Position numbers and translations under genes: made by a program. This document shows positions 1 through 11,524 of a DNA stretch of 64,000 bases, piece after piece. The stretch is taken from positions 31,137,083 through 31,201,082 of the forward strand of contig CM077115.1 in NCBI GenBank assembly GCA_039619475.1. Reading direction: 5' to 3'. Below the pieces are notes generated by a model. It was not told the DNA's origin. It worked only from the letters and a program-made list of their open reading frames with translations, and ran no database searches. The first letter of the stretch is position 1; each line of letters starts with the position of its first letter. Source of the stretch: Icerya purchasi (taxonomy: Eukaryota; Arthropoda; Insecta; Hemiptera; Monophlebidae).

Positions 1-127
1 AGCCGCGTGGTAATTATTAATATTATTTATTTTTTTTTTTTTGTCATATTAAAAATTATTTTTTTCCCAACCTGGGTTTCTACGATAAAAAAAATAATTA
101 AAGGCATCATCGGTGTTTATTACGTTC
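1..127. other. AT-rich non-coding DNA
   Basis: Short poly-T runs and no coding signal. This is the left edge of the window and may continue an unseen feature. Confidence 0.5.
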
Positions 128-216
128 ACCAACTTCAATAACAAAAACAAATATAAGGGTAAATATCGAAGTTGGTTTTTATTACATGTTTATAACAAAC
201 AGGCATATGGTATTAA
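128..216. repeat. Penelope-like element terminus remnant
   Basis: A short inverted repeat (CCAACTTC / GAAGTTGG) is followed by TTTTTATTACATG and then ATAACAAACAGG. The same order (GAAGTT, T-rich ATTAT block, TTAACAAACAGG) closes Penelope-like element A near 25,400-25,435 and the mini fold-back near 34,080-34,120. I infer a degraded, collapsed pair of element ends. The match is short, so chance similarity in AT-rich DNA is possible. Confidence 0.35.
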
Positions 217-989
217 CCAACATTTATTATATTCCTTTTTTTTTTTTTTTAATCTTCATTTGAATGATTACTGAGTAGGATAATCTTGTTCGCTGATAAT
301 TTAACACAATGACCGTTATGCTTTCCAGTGAACACGAGGAATCATTAAAATCGGGCTGCATGGATGTAATGCGCGAAGGGACGTAAAAGAGAACTATACA
401 CAAGGAACAGGTTATTCCTTTTCAGTGAAAATTGCAAAACACTTTTTTCATAAACTTGAGAATTAAAAATTAAAATTTATATCAGCCCCAGTTATGTGTA
501 TAGGAATCATAAACATATGTTGAAAATGAAAATAAAAGTCCGGCATAAGAGGAAAAATTTTTCTTTGTAAGCGCACGATTACTAATTGAAACAACGATAA
601 GGAGGAGTAATTAAGAAATATAGATCGGATTTTCGAAAGTGTGGAACGGACAGCCGCGAACAAAAAATTTTGAGGAATGTCTTCTCGCGTAAGGAATATC
701 GGGAAAATTCGGTGAGAATTTAGCGGACGGACAGAATAATGTTGCACGCGGCACATTAGGCAACTTCAGTTTCGTGAAGAAAATTGTGTGAAACTCGATC
801 GAGTTGAAATTTTCTAAAGTTATGCTTGATCTGGAAAAGCTTAAAAAGTTGTCGCGCGTGTCTTCTCATTTTGTTCATTTGGTTCGATGACGAAACTGGG
901 ACGTTTGGCACTGATACACTCTACGTTTTCCAATGTTGATCACCACTGAAAACATTAGTAATGGTCTTGCGAGCTAATAATAATAATTG
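217..989. other. Non-coding interval, nothing recognised
   Basis: AT-rich sequence with a poly-T run near 235-250. The only open frames are short and have no recognisable domain. Confidence 0.5.
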
Positions 990-1215
990 TTTAAATATCG
1001 ATTAATAACAAACACGCTAGAAATATCATAATTAAATATTTTACATAAATTACGACATGTTTCGGTTCAACATTGTATCGCATGATTGTGTATGACACAA
1101 TCATGCGATACAATGTTGAACCGAAACATGTCGTAATTTATGTAAAAAATTTAATTATAATATTTCCTAAAAACAGTATGTTTGTTATTAATCGAAAGAA
1201 ATGGATTATTTAAAC
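990..1215. repeat. Fold-back (hairpin) element, possible Penelope-like derivative
   Basis: Two arms of about 100 bp are inverted around a 3-bp loop at 1092-1094. The inner 50 bp or so of each arm is almost perfectly complementary, and both outer ends carry TAATAACAAAC / GTTTGTTATTA. That terminal motif, and its distance to a CGAAAC(A/G) box, match the layout of the Penelope-like ends at 23,754, 31,866 and 33,790. The hammerhead core CTGATGA is absent. I infer a solo inverted pair of terminal repeats from a diverged family; an unrelated MITE is the alternative. Confidence 0.6.
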
Positions 1216-3529
1216 GTTATCGATAAGTTTCAATTTACAATTCGATGTAATTCCATTAAGGGGATTCAAGGGAAAGGTAGTAATTCGATAGATAACAATT
1301 CCGAAAGCGAATAATAAATAGTGCGACTAGTCGATCTTTGACAATAACATCGCCGATTCCGAGGGTCATTCTAAATTACGTGTGAAAAATGAACCGTTTC
1401 GCGAACTCTTATTTACAGTTTACACGGCAATTACAGTAATTGTTACGTTGAACTCAACAGTTTGTCCACGGTTTTTCCATTCAGTATAGAAAACGTTGCA
1501 TATAACAATTGCCTAGTACACTATGCCTGTATCTGTACAGAGCTGAGATAATAGGTAGTCGCCGACGGTCAGAAATTAAGTATGACGCTATAAAAAAGAA
1601 GAAGTAAAAAACTAAAACATTCTAATATAAAAAAAAAAAAAAAAAAAACGAAAGTAGGAAAAAAGAGGGAAAAAAGATTTTCCGGACAATATTATAAATT
1701 TAAGGAGCTTTTTCCCTATTTATTCTTCAGAATATAAAATTCCCTACTCATAATAAAACCGGGAGGACAGCGGATAAAAGTTTTATCAAAGACTCGAAGG
1801 TGATGTCTAATTTATCGGCAAGGATGCTGGCAGACCGTGATGGAAATAAAGAAGTATAGACCCCTATCGGCGCGTTTTTTAATTATTTAAAATTTTACGC
1901 TAAGGTAATTTCCAGAAAGGTAGCCGAACAAGAGAAGCAAGTTACCGGGAACTTCCGAAAGGTTGCGAGGAATTTTTGTCGGCGACGGTATCTTTAAAAG
2001 CGACACCGGTAGAGGCAATAAAATAACCTTTCGAAAAAGATTTCTCACGTTGGCTCGAGTATAGAGCGCTGCGCGTTGACGTGTAACAGGTAAAGAGCTT
2101 ACACAGCTTTCAACGGCTTCTTTCAGAACTGCAGCTGCTTATCCTGCTATTAGTATCGCATCGACGATTTTGCCAAAGTACTCTCTATCTGCAACAAGAT
2201 ACTCTCCAGATTTACAAGCATTCTTTTTCAGCGGCACCCACTCCATCTTCCGTGTAAAAGTCCTAATTGGTTTTTCCGAACTGGAGTGTTTTTTTTCTTC
2301 CCCCCCCCCTCTCTCTCTCTCTCTCTCGAAAAAGTGCGAAACTGGAGAATAATGGCAATAATAGTAATAATAAACGGTAATAGCTTCAGGCTGCTGATTG
2401 GCTGACTTTCGGGGGCGAACTTATTCGAGTACTTCACTAACAGGTTAATTTCACATTTAACGAGATGAATTTTTCAAAGTACTCATTCCGCCAGAATTCG
2501 TTTTTCCCTTCCGGATAAACAGTATCATCAGGTTGCAACGAACAAACCATTTATTATTTGAACATGTAAGGATGACGATGTAATATTTGATTAAAAGTCT
2601 CGGTGGATTTGATACGATTTCGCCGGTTATTATTACCTTTTCTCTCCTCTCGCACTATACAATCGTCGCGGTTATTATTTTGATAATCAATTTTGTGTTC
2701 TGGTAATCTTTTCTGTTTTCATAGTCGGTTGCTTTTATAATCCGCTGCCTATGTTTTCGCGGGCAGTGCTTTAAACTTTTAACGCTAACACGATTAGTTA
2801 AAATTTAATTTCGTGTCAACTGGTTGCGTTAAAAATGTTAAAAAAGATCGATGCAAAGTGAAGAAAAAATTTAGAAAATGGAATTATAACAAAATTCATG
2901 CCGATAAATTTGAAAACTTCACTTTTGGCAAAATTGAAACCGATTACTTTCGATAAGTCTGCGCTAGTTAAGTTCACGACTACACTTTAGCTACGAGTAA
3001 ATCGAAGAATTACACATGAAGCGACAATCATATCACACATCGTACAAGTGGCATCATCATATTGATGATTGTTGTAATTGCCGAAATTTTGCAGGTTAAG
3101 CCGGATCAAGTTGACCGCAGTCCCGTAATGGAATTTCGAATTTAATTAGTAAACGGCTCTCATTTTAAGCGACCGATGATGAAAAATTCCGCGCTGCACC
3201 ATAGCACGGAGTTTTAGCAAAAAAAGTGTGACAACTTGACGAAAAAAGATATTTCCGAGAAACTATCAAGTCCGAAACTCGTAATCTAATTCACGTCGAA
3301 TCGTTCGGTCGATAGCGCACGTGTGGTGTCACGACGTTTTTTCAGTTTACCGAAAAACAAGTCTATGAAGATTTATTTTACAATAAATTTTCGTGAAATA
3401 ATAAAATCAAATCGAATAAATCGTTATTATTGTCATTACAGAAAATTCCATTTATGTACGTAAAGCCATGAAATCAACCGAAAATAAGTTTATACAATTG
3501 AAAAAGAATTATAATAACGATCGGTAATA
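1216..3529. other. Non-coding interval with low-complexity tracts
   Basis: Contains a poly-A tract at about 1630-1648, a (C)n(TC)n tract near 2300-2327 and otherwise unremarkable AT-rich sequence. No open frame carries a recognisable domain. Confidence 0.5.
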
Positions 3530-3576
3530 TATTTTATTTTATTTTATTTTATTTTATTTTATTTTATTTTATTTTA
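3530..3576. repeat. (ATTTT)n microsatellite
   Basis: About nine tandem copies of a 5-bp ATTTT unit. Confidence 0.9.
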
Positions 3577-3849
3577 ACGTTGAAATAAACTCTGATTACC
3601 GAGACCTGTACACTGTCCGAATCACAAAATGACACCGTCTTTCTGCTAATAAATATGGGGCGCATTTACCTCTTGCCAGTACTGTTTATGTAATGTCGCG
3701 CGGTTCTTTTATTTAGTTGAAAAACTGTTCGGTGTACATTTGAATTATTATCTGTTGTCGGTTCCATTTGCGGTTTTTTTTTTTCATTTTCTTTTCTTGC
3801 AAATAATTTGGCGAGTATATGAAGAGCCCCCCCTGTGGACGTTCAACCG

Positions 3850-4111
3850 TGAAACTGGATATGAAGTAAAGCAAGTCCCATAATACCCTTAGCAGGGCGT
3901 CGGAGATTGTGAAGTTAAGCTTTTCATATTGTACTAAGCCTAATATGGATCTAATGGGGCCAGTTTCTTTATCTCGGCCGTCTTTACTTCCCCAGACTTC
4001 CCTGGTACCCAATTATTTTAGACTGGGTAATCGTGGGAGCGATTCGGATCCGGATCGAGACCAGTTTCGATTCCTACGGCACCTCCGATTTGGTAGTCAA
4101 GCACCTTAACC
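3850..4111 (-). mobile_element. tRNA-type SINE, copy 1
   Basis: On the minus strand this copy shares its order of sequence with 21,868-22,105. From its 5' end it has a pol III B-box-like ATCGAAACT, then a TTGGGTACCAG(G/A)GAA block, then GGCTTAGTAC, then AAAAGCTTAACTTCACA, and ends with GGGACTTGCTTTA. The A box is less clear than in copy 2. It has no coding capacity; SINEs of this kind are known to be mobilised by LINE proteins. Family membership rests on the multi-block match and is strong, while the tRNA origin is inferred from copy 2. Confidence 0.75.
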
Positions 4112-6603
4112 AAAAATGTTAATATCATTTTTTATCGCTGTAATCTTTTTTCTCAATCTCCTTTTAAATTACTCCTATTTGCAATAACGTAAAATTACTA
4201 CCCTCAAACAGCCAAAAACACGTCATGTTAAAATTTGAAACTGGCATACGTCAGTCGGACACTGCAGTTTTGCCCTATTTAGAAATCCTATTACGAAAAA
4301 TCTTTCACCTTTCTGTCGTATATGACTTTTACTTTTTTCGCTTTTTTCGCTTTTTTCGCTTTTTTCGCTTTTTTCGCTTTTTTCGCTTTTTTCGCTTTTT
4401 TCTTTTCGTCAACTAATTGAACTCGACTCTTCTTTCACCATACAGGTATTACAGAAGAACTAGCATGCGGAGAGACAGCGGATTTTACTCCTTGGCTAGA
4501 TCCCGAGATCAGGTTTTATATCATAGAGGGATAGAAATTTCAAAAGTTGAGCCCGAATGATTTCAAGTTCCAAACGTCTCAGTTCCAAATTTATTTTATT
4601 TGATGTACGATGGGATATTTTTTCTCGAGCGTTCTGTTAATGATGTACATTGTCGCACCCAAGGGGCTCCCCCCTTAAGGAGAATAAACGGGGAACAATG
4701 GCAAATTAATTTTTGACAGTAAAAATTAATATTTGATAAAATTATAAAGTGTTTTCAAATAATACATTTTACACGAAAATAAATATATGTATAAATGAGA
4801 GAATATATACCAAACATGTTCGACCTTCGCTTTTACATTTTCCCGTATGCTACTCTTTTAGCCCCCCCCCCCCCCCCCACCCCACCCCTGGAACAAAAAT
4901 GATAGTGTAAATGAAAAAAGGTATTTATGTATTTTTTGTTCGTCACGCGGTATAAAAATTTCAATGTCTTTGGCGTAGAGTTGTATCGAAATTTTATCAT
5001 GTGACGAATAACCGTCACATGTTACGAAACAAAACGCGGTGCGTAACATGGAAAAAGAAAATTTTATACGTGGAACAAAAAAATATAGCTTATTATTCTT
5101 TCGCGGCAGAACCCGACCAGGAAATTCCAATTAAAACAATGAAAAGTTCAAAAAAAAAAAAAAAACAAAAAAAAACGACTAGATAACCAGGTCGATATTA
5201 TAGCTAGGAATAAGGTTCAGCAATTAGGTGCGACGGTGACCACAGTTGTCTAGTGTTGAAAAACGAATATCTAAGGTCAGCAACTCGATTCAGAGACGAA
5301 CGTAATACGATTATATCGTGATTAGAATGTTCGAACATCATTAATTGCAAAATTACATCCAGTTTCGTTGGAAATTACACAAAATTCCCCACTTATGGAC
5401 ATTCCGAAGTAGTAAACATTACACGCCCGATTGAAATTTGAGTATATTGGCCTATACGTTCATACGCTACAGCGTACGTAGAAATTTTCTTCCCAGCGCA
5501 CGCATTGAACTGCGCATAAATTGACCAATGAGACTACCGCATGTGTCAATTTTAGTCAGAGACAAAGCACATTCATGATACATACAATAAATCGATGTAT
5601 CCCCATGTAAAATAAGTTCGTTTTGCACTACAAATAATATCGCCCCTTATATTGCATATTACATACTCATTTATAATGTTATCAAAAATTGTAATTTAAC
5701 CATGCTCTAATATAATGGCCGATGGGTTGTCCCCTTGTAGTAGCATTTTTGGTAAACATTTATTTAAAGTCTTAAAACGTACAAAACTGACTGATGAAAA
5801 TTGGAAAAAAAAAGTTGTAAAACTTTTTTTCTCGTTAATTTTTTTTTTTTTTTTTGCATTTTTTAATGATTTTTCATTTGCTTCGGGTATTTTTTGAGCA
5901 TTGGCTTTTTTTATTTTTCGAAACTTCGGTTTTTTTCTTCGTTGGAGTTTCGACTTCTTTCCTTTGCCTTTTGATCGTAGTTTGTTTTCTTCTTTTCCTC
6001 TCGCGTCAATTTTGCCGCAGACTCCTCTGCAGTTACATTCGCTGCATTCGATTGTTTTTTCGGCTTAGATTGGTCAGGTTTAGGAGCCACGGAATTGCTT
6101 TTTTTTTTTGCATCGCTACATAAAAAGCAATATTATCGTACATGTATTACTTCCTTTCTAATGATGATTCACTAAGCGTTATCCGGAGAGGATAAATCGT
6201 TTGCTGATGGTACGTTTCGCCGTGCATGTAGGTAAAATTTTTCCTCTTCTGAGTCGACAGTTGAGATTATTATTAGCACACCCGCTCTATTTTAAATAGT
6301 GTATACAATAAAAACTGTACAATCAACGTTGCCCAATTGAACGGCTGCCACCCTGACCGATTTCTATATTCATCGAGAAATATATACATTCCGACTACTA
6401 GCGCTACCGGATGAATATACACGCAAACTAATGTGTATATTACTGTATGGATAATGTATAAATTGGCGGTCAGCTGATTTTTGCAGATTCTTGAAGTAGA
6501 TGGTCATACAAGTCGAATGGTAGTAAAAAAAATTGATTTTCAAAGATATCGGCCGTCACTTTGCCCTATAAATATTAATTAGAACCAAATACTAAATAGT
6601 GTC
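4112..6603. other. Non-coding interval
   Basis: Holds the 9-bp repeat at 4332-4402, a poly-C run at 4863-4878, and poly-A/T runs near 5150-5175 and 5837-5856. The T-rich open frames in this stretch encode only Phe/Leu-rich low-complexity peptides, and I do not call them genes. Confidence 0.5.
4332..4402. repeat. 9-bp tandem repeat (CTTTTTTCG)n
   Basis: About seven perfect copies of a 9-bp CTTTTTTCG unit, with CG dinucleotides at exact 9-bp spacing. Confidence 0.9.
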
Positions 6604-6819
6604 CCAATTTTATATAACGAAAAATATCCCAATGTAACGTCTGTTATATTTTATGGGATTTTTGTAATTATGTTATTATATTCATATGGACCGATTTAGA
6701 ATTACGTTGTAAATTTTGTTGATCATTTTATACAAACTATAGAAGAGAAAGAGACAGAAATGTAAGCAGGAGGGTTCAAGGGACGCAACCCCTTGCGAGG
6801 CCAAAATGATGGCCGAGTT

Positions 6820-6870
<51 letters not shown>
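6604..6870 (+). repeat. Unclassified dispersed repeat, copy 1
   Basis: Shares collinear blocks with 28,383-28,610 in the same orientation: CCAATTTTAT, GGGATTTTTGT, TTATACAAA.TATAG, GAGAAAGAGA, CCCTTGC.AG.CCAAAATG and GGCCGAGTTTAT, followed in both by a (TA)n run. No open frame and no promoter box are recognised. The constant (TA)n end suggests a retrotransposed 3' end, but a MITE is equally possible. Confidence 0.6.
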
Positions 6871-6874
<4 letters not shown>

Positions 6875-8713
6875 ATGTAACTAAGTAATGCACAAAATCA
6901 CTTTTAGTTTTGTTTCCTAGTAGTGTGAAAAATTTAGTTTACCTATATTGACATCCGTCAAGCTCACGAAATGGTTAACGATAATTTTAATGGTTACTCT
7001 TTCGTTGGGAACTGTACTTGAGGATAAACGGAGTAACGTGTCTCGAAAAAAAGTATGTTAGCTTTTTAAAATTGGCAAACGTCCGATAGAATTAACTTAT
7101 AAATAAATTGATTGCTCAAGAGCAATGTTCAGTTTTATCAGTGTATTAGCAACATAAACCAATTTTTACTGGGAATTGATGAATATAGGTAAGCAAACAG
7201 AAAAACATAAACTGATAACGTGTATTTTTCTCACTATGGTGGTCATTTGTAATTGGTCCTTTTGACTGATTCGTTGCATATGTCTGTTTTAGTATTTTGT
7301 AAGTTAAAATTTAGTTAATATTCTCCAACTGCATTAAAAACGTCATAAAGAATGATGAAAAACAAAAATTCTTCAATGCATATCGTACGTAAAATTCGAT
7401 GTAGAGCTAGGAAGTAGTTCCCCGGATTTGGTAATATAGGAAATACTTAACGTTTAATTTAAATAGTGTAAAATTAATAACTTTCAGCGAGCTTTGAACC
7501 GATACTTATATATCGGATGATAGTAGTAACATATATAGCTACGCATTTCCTTATTTAACCAATAAGCGAGCTTGTAATATTATACGAGAAAAAGAAAATC
7601 AAAAAAAAAAAAAAATGAGATCGTGTCACCTCGATAATTTGACCAATTTGTATTACGTTTGCCTTTCTATGTTTTCAGCCGCGCTTATTTTCGGAAAAAT
7701 TGGAAAAGAATTTGTCGAATAATTTGAAAAAGATTAATGAAATCGGTAACTCGGGAAGACCGAGAAGTCTGTCCATGAATCGTGAGCAGTTCTATACGCT
7801 TTAGAAATAATAGACAATCTTTTTGAGAACAATAGACTGTTTGATGGTTCGCCATTAAATGTGTCGTAACAACTGAGGATGGTCCTGAGTTCGAATATCT
7901 AAAGTTGGAATATCTAGAGGGGGTGACAAGTACGACTGAAAATTAATAATGCCACGACATATTATGTGCGTGATTCGGTTTAACAATTGGATTGCGCACT
8001 TCTATAACGATAAAAAATGTCCAATATACTTTTTTTCCGATTTTACAAATCCATGAGCCTTAGCACGGCAGGAATGTACGAGAATATAGAGGTATATTCG
8101 CATGCTTAAAACTGATTGGTGGTATACTAACTTTAAAGTTCATAATTTTTCAAAATGCTAATAATACAAAAATTACACTAACGCGCATGTAAGAACATTG
8201 AATGCGTAATGAAATTATTCGAACATTAAATGGAAACAGGCTAGAGTTATTCAGTTAACGTGCATTCCGTTGACTATGAGGGAATAGGCTTTATGAATGT
8301 AGAGGGCACAAAATGCATGTACACGCGACATAAGTAAAGGGCAGGCAAATTCTAAAGATATGTATTTCATATAGGTTAAAGAAATAAACAATAAAATCGG
8401 ATATACAATCGTGGAAGGGCAAAGTAAAATCGTGGATAGTGGAGTGATCTGGGGGAAACAGAACAAAGGGTTCACAAGTTATTTGAAAAACAAGTAACGG
8501 ACATTGGACGCTATTTCGTATGCTTGTAAGTGTCTAGCTGTACATTTTTAAAAATTTCAAGAGGATTTTATTGGTTGAGCAGAAAAAGAGATATAAAAAC
8601 GACGGTTTAGAGCAAATTATAGTTCTAGACATCATTATAGATATCGAAACTAAGTATTAATTTCATTTGACTTGGCGTCACTTGGATACCGAATTATCTC
8701 GTGTAATAATTAT
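6871..8713. other. Non-coding interval
   Basis: The (TA)n run at about 6822-6868 overlaps its left edge. The rest is AT-rich with a poly-A tract near 7600-7614 and no recognisable domain. Confidence 0.5.
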
Positions 8714-8721
8714 ATATTTGC

Positions 8722-10216
8722 CAGTGGCGGCTCGTGACAAGTAAATCTGGGGGGCTCTAATGTAAAATTACAATAATTTAAAAAGTGTAATGACATAAAC
8801 TTATCTTGCTTTTTTGTCTACATTTTAAACTAAATAAAACTGGTTTAATGCATTCAAGTTCTGATTTAATTAAAAAAAAGATGTGAATGCATTTTGTATT
8901 TAGATTGAAATTTATTAAATAATATTTTCTAATCTTTTCCTTATATAATGTACAATCCTTTGCGTTGAGTAAGTTTCCCTGTTGACGTGTCCACAAAAAA
9001 AAAAAAAAAAAAAAATTACATGTGGCATAATTTTGTGAAATAAGGTAAGCCAAAATATAAAATCCGGGTCTTCTAAGGTTCTTCGTAAACTATATATGCT
9101 TCCTTGCATGTAATATTTTTATTACATTTTTCTTCTAGTTCTTCGAAATATTCTATTAATTTTTCTCGATTTTCGAAAACAATATTCACTGTACGCATAT
9201 TATAGTTCCAACGTGTATTCTAGGTAATTTACGATTTACAATTTCTTGCAGTAGATCACATCTATGAGCAGAATTTGAAAAAAAGCTTGCTACAGCAGAC
9301 AAATTTGAAAAAAAGATTTTAATTTTAGAATCCTGGCTTGTTGCTTTTTGCATAATTAAATTCACCTGGTGCGCATAACAATGAATAAAATGACAGTATT
9401 TATATTTTTGTTTTATCTTCGCCTATACGCCATTTGTAGAATCGCTCATTATGCTCCATCGTAAGTTTAAGTAGTTAGCTTAAAAGGTTAGTCTCTCCAA
9501 TTAATTTATCTAATTCAGTTTCTAAAATGTTGAACGTTTGAAAAATCACCGTGTAAAGCAAGTGTCGACAAAAAGCAGTGCTTCTTGCATTCAAAAGTAA
9601 CAAAATCCAGATCGCAAAATGTATTATTTAAAGAAGAAAAGCAAGGATAGAAATAGAACAAAAAAAGCAGCAAATTAAAAGAGTGTGCTTCACCGGATAA
9701 ACGGACGACGCAGCGCGCGACGCCGATCTATTGTTAAAACCGGCTATAATCACGTATAAAATTGACGAGGGCTTACTTTTCGAGAGCCCTCAGACGCCTT
9801 TAAGTTACGCTCGGGAAACTTCGGCTTTATTCGTTTTTCGTGTGTATTTTATATGCGGCTTGGAGGCTCAAATATTCTGAGCCCACGTACTATATTATTG
9901 GTTGTTAATATCATGTGATCAAAAAATCAGCTGTTAACGACCTTGACAGTATACTACACTACGAGTAGATCGTACAGTTCCAGCGCAGTAAGCATGAACC
10001 CGACAACTGTTATCGGACGTTCCAGCTGTTCGTTTAACAAATCGCGCAAAATGCTTATTTTGCAATTATTTTTAAAATGCACTCTTGCAAAAAAAAATAT
10101 TTTGAAATAAAAAATTCGCAACACTGATTTTTTTTCTTGTAATTAAATATTATGTATTTTTTGAAAACACACAGGGAGGCTCGCGCCCTTGAGCCCCCTA
10201 GGACGAGCCGCCCCTG
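8722..10216 (-). mobile_element. Decayed hAT DNA transposon (ZMYM1-like)
   Basis: The left end CAGTGGCGGCTCGT and the right end ACGAGCCGCCCCTG are terminal inverted repeats with one mismatch. They are flanked by ATATTTGC (8714-8721) and ATACTTGC (10217-10224), an 8-bp target duplication with one change. An 8-bp duplication and CAG...CTG termini are characteristic of the hAT superfamily. The 1.5 kb length is far short of an autonomous element, and the interior holds only a broken transposase on the minus strand. I infer an inactive, internally deleted copy. Confidence 0.85.
9020..9480 (-). pseudogene. hAT transposase fragment, ZMYM1-like
   Basis: Joining the minus-strand frames by eye gives, in order, a YDGA..MS region, AKIKQKYKY, CHFIHCYAHQVNLIMQ, ATSQDSKIKIFFSNLSA, and WNYNMRTVNIVFENREKL. 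This is the order expected in the RNase-H-like core of ZMYM1-type hAT transposases. The reading needs at least two frame changes (near 9445 and 9215) and crosses in-frame stops, including one after YIVYEEP near 9085. A 21-nt poly-A/T run interrupts the frame near 8995-9015. It cannot make a functional protein. Identification is by motif recognition only. Confidence 0.7.
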
Positions 10217-10224
10217 ATACTTGC

Positions 10225-10851
10225 ATCGGAATTTTATTATTATTTAAATTTTTGTTAAATTTTTTAATTGTACATCCTATTTACCTGGGACTTAATATAT
10301 AAACTTAAAATTGCTACCGTTTCGGTTCAAAAATTAAGGTAATGTAAAGATAATGTAATACACGTACACCTGTAGTAAATTGGATGTTTAACATTAAATA
10401 CTTTTATTATATTATTCGGATTATTTTTCGGTTTTTGTCGTTTTCTTACCGTCTTAGACATTCAAGGGCATGCCAAACGGCGAGGGGGGTGCCTCTTTTT
10501 CATCAAAAAAGGAAGAAAAATACAATTTTTTCAATTTCGGGATATTTAGAAAATTTCGGTTTACTTTTTGATTAAAGTTTTCTATTAGTTCGGGTTATTT
10601 ACTTTCGTCGGAATTTCTGGTTTGGCCAAAAGATTATAAATTTCGACTGAAAAAAAAAAAAAGATATAAATAATACAGGCGCCACCAAGTTGGTAAATTG
10701 AAAAATAAAAAATAAAATAAATATTTATAATCGGCATTATGAAATTTTACACACCTATTCTGAACATAAACCTCTTAAAATACTTCCGAACATATTATTT
10801 ACCGCGAGTATAACTAATGTTAAAAAATGCACTAGAAAACGGGCTCACCTA

Positions 10852-10904
<53 letters not shown>

Positions 10905-11421
10905 GGATATTCAATTAAAAATGAAACGTTAAGTTACGATGATCAAAGATTTAGTATTATTATTAGACTCGAAATTAAATTTTATTTGCCATTTAGAAAA
11001 AATGATGGTAATAGAAGCTAACGGTTTTTTAGGATTTTGTAATTCGCCCTCGTCATAGCTTCCAAAATGTAATATGTAAACATTCACTGGAAAAAGTTCA
11101 AATTCAATTCATAAAATGTCTGTATCCAAGAAAAAAGAGAATCATCTTTATCACAATATAGTGATTTACAAAAAATCGCAAATAGAGTCTGTCAGTCAGA
11201 GGGGGGTTTAGGCAGTTACGTTCATACGAAATTTAATTTTCGGAAAGATCTGAGTGAACACAACTGCTATCTGACTGAATTTTCGAGAATACCCCAAAAC
11301 CAATAAACAACCGGGGGTTTCCGCAATTCTTCTTTTTTGAACGCACTAAACTTATCAATAACTTATTAGATTACAATACTGATTACGGAACGTTCTCACG
11401 CAAAAGAATTCAAGCAAGTGT
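10225..11421. other. Non-coding interval
   Basis: Contains an (ATT)n microsatellite at about 10,851-10,901. No open frame shows a domain. Confidence 0.5.
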
Positions 11422-11473
11422 ATCGATTGCTAATTAGCAGTATATTGATTGTCAATTAGCAGTTTATCGATTG
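11422..11473. repeat. 22-bp minisatellite, left remnant
   Basis: Two and a half copies of a 22-bp unit containing ATCGATTG and TAATTAGCAG, with the ATCGATTG motif starting at 11,422, 11,444 and 11,466. The same unit forms the long array at 20,161-20,412. The two blocks flank the Jockey element, so I infer one array split by insertion. Confidence 0.85.
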
Positions 11474-11474
11474 T

Positions 11475-11524
<50 letters not shown>

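Noticed and set aside
5715..6123. Overlapping Phe/Leu-rich frames that could look like membrane proteins
   Set aside because: They are translations of T-rich low-complexity DNA without conserved residues.
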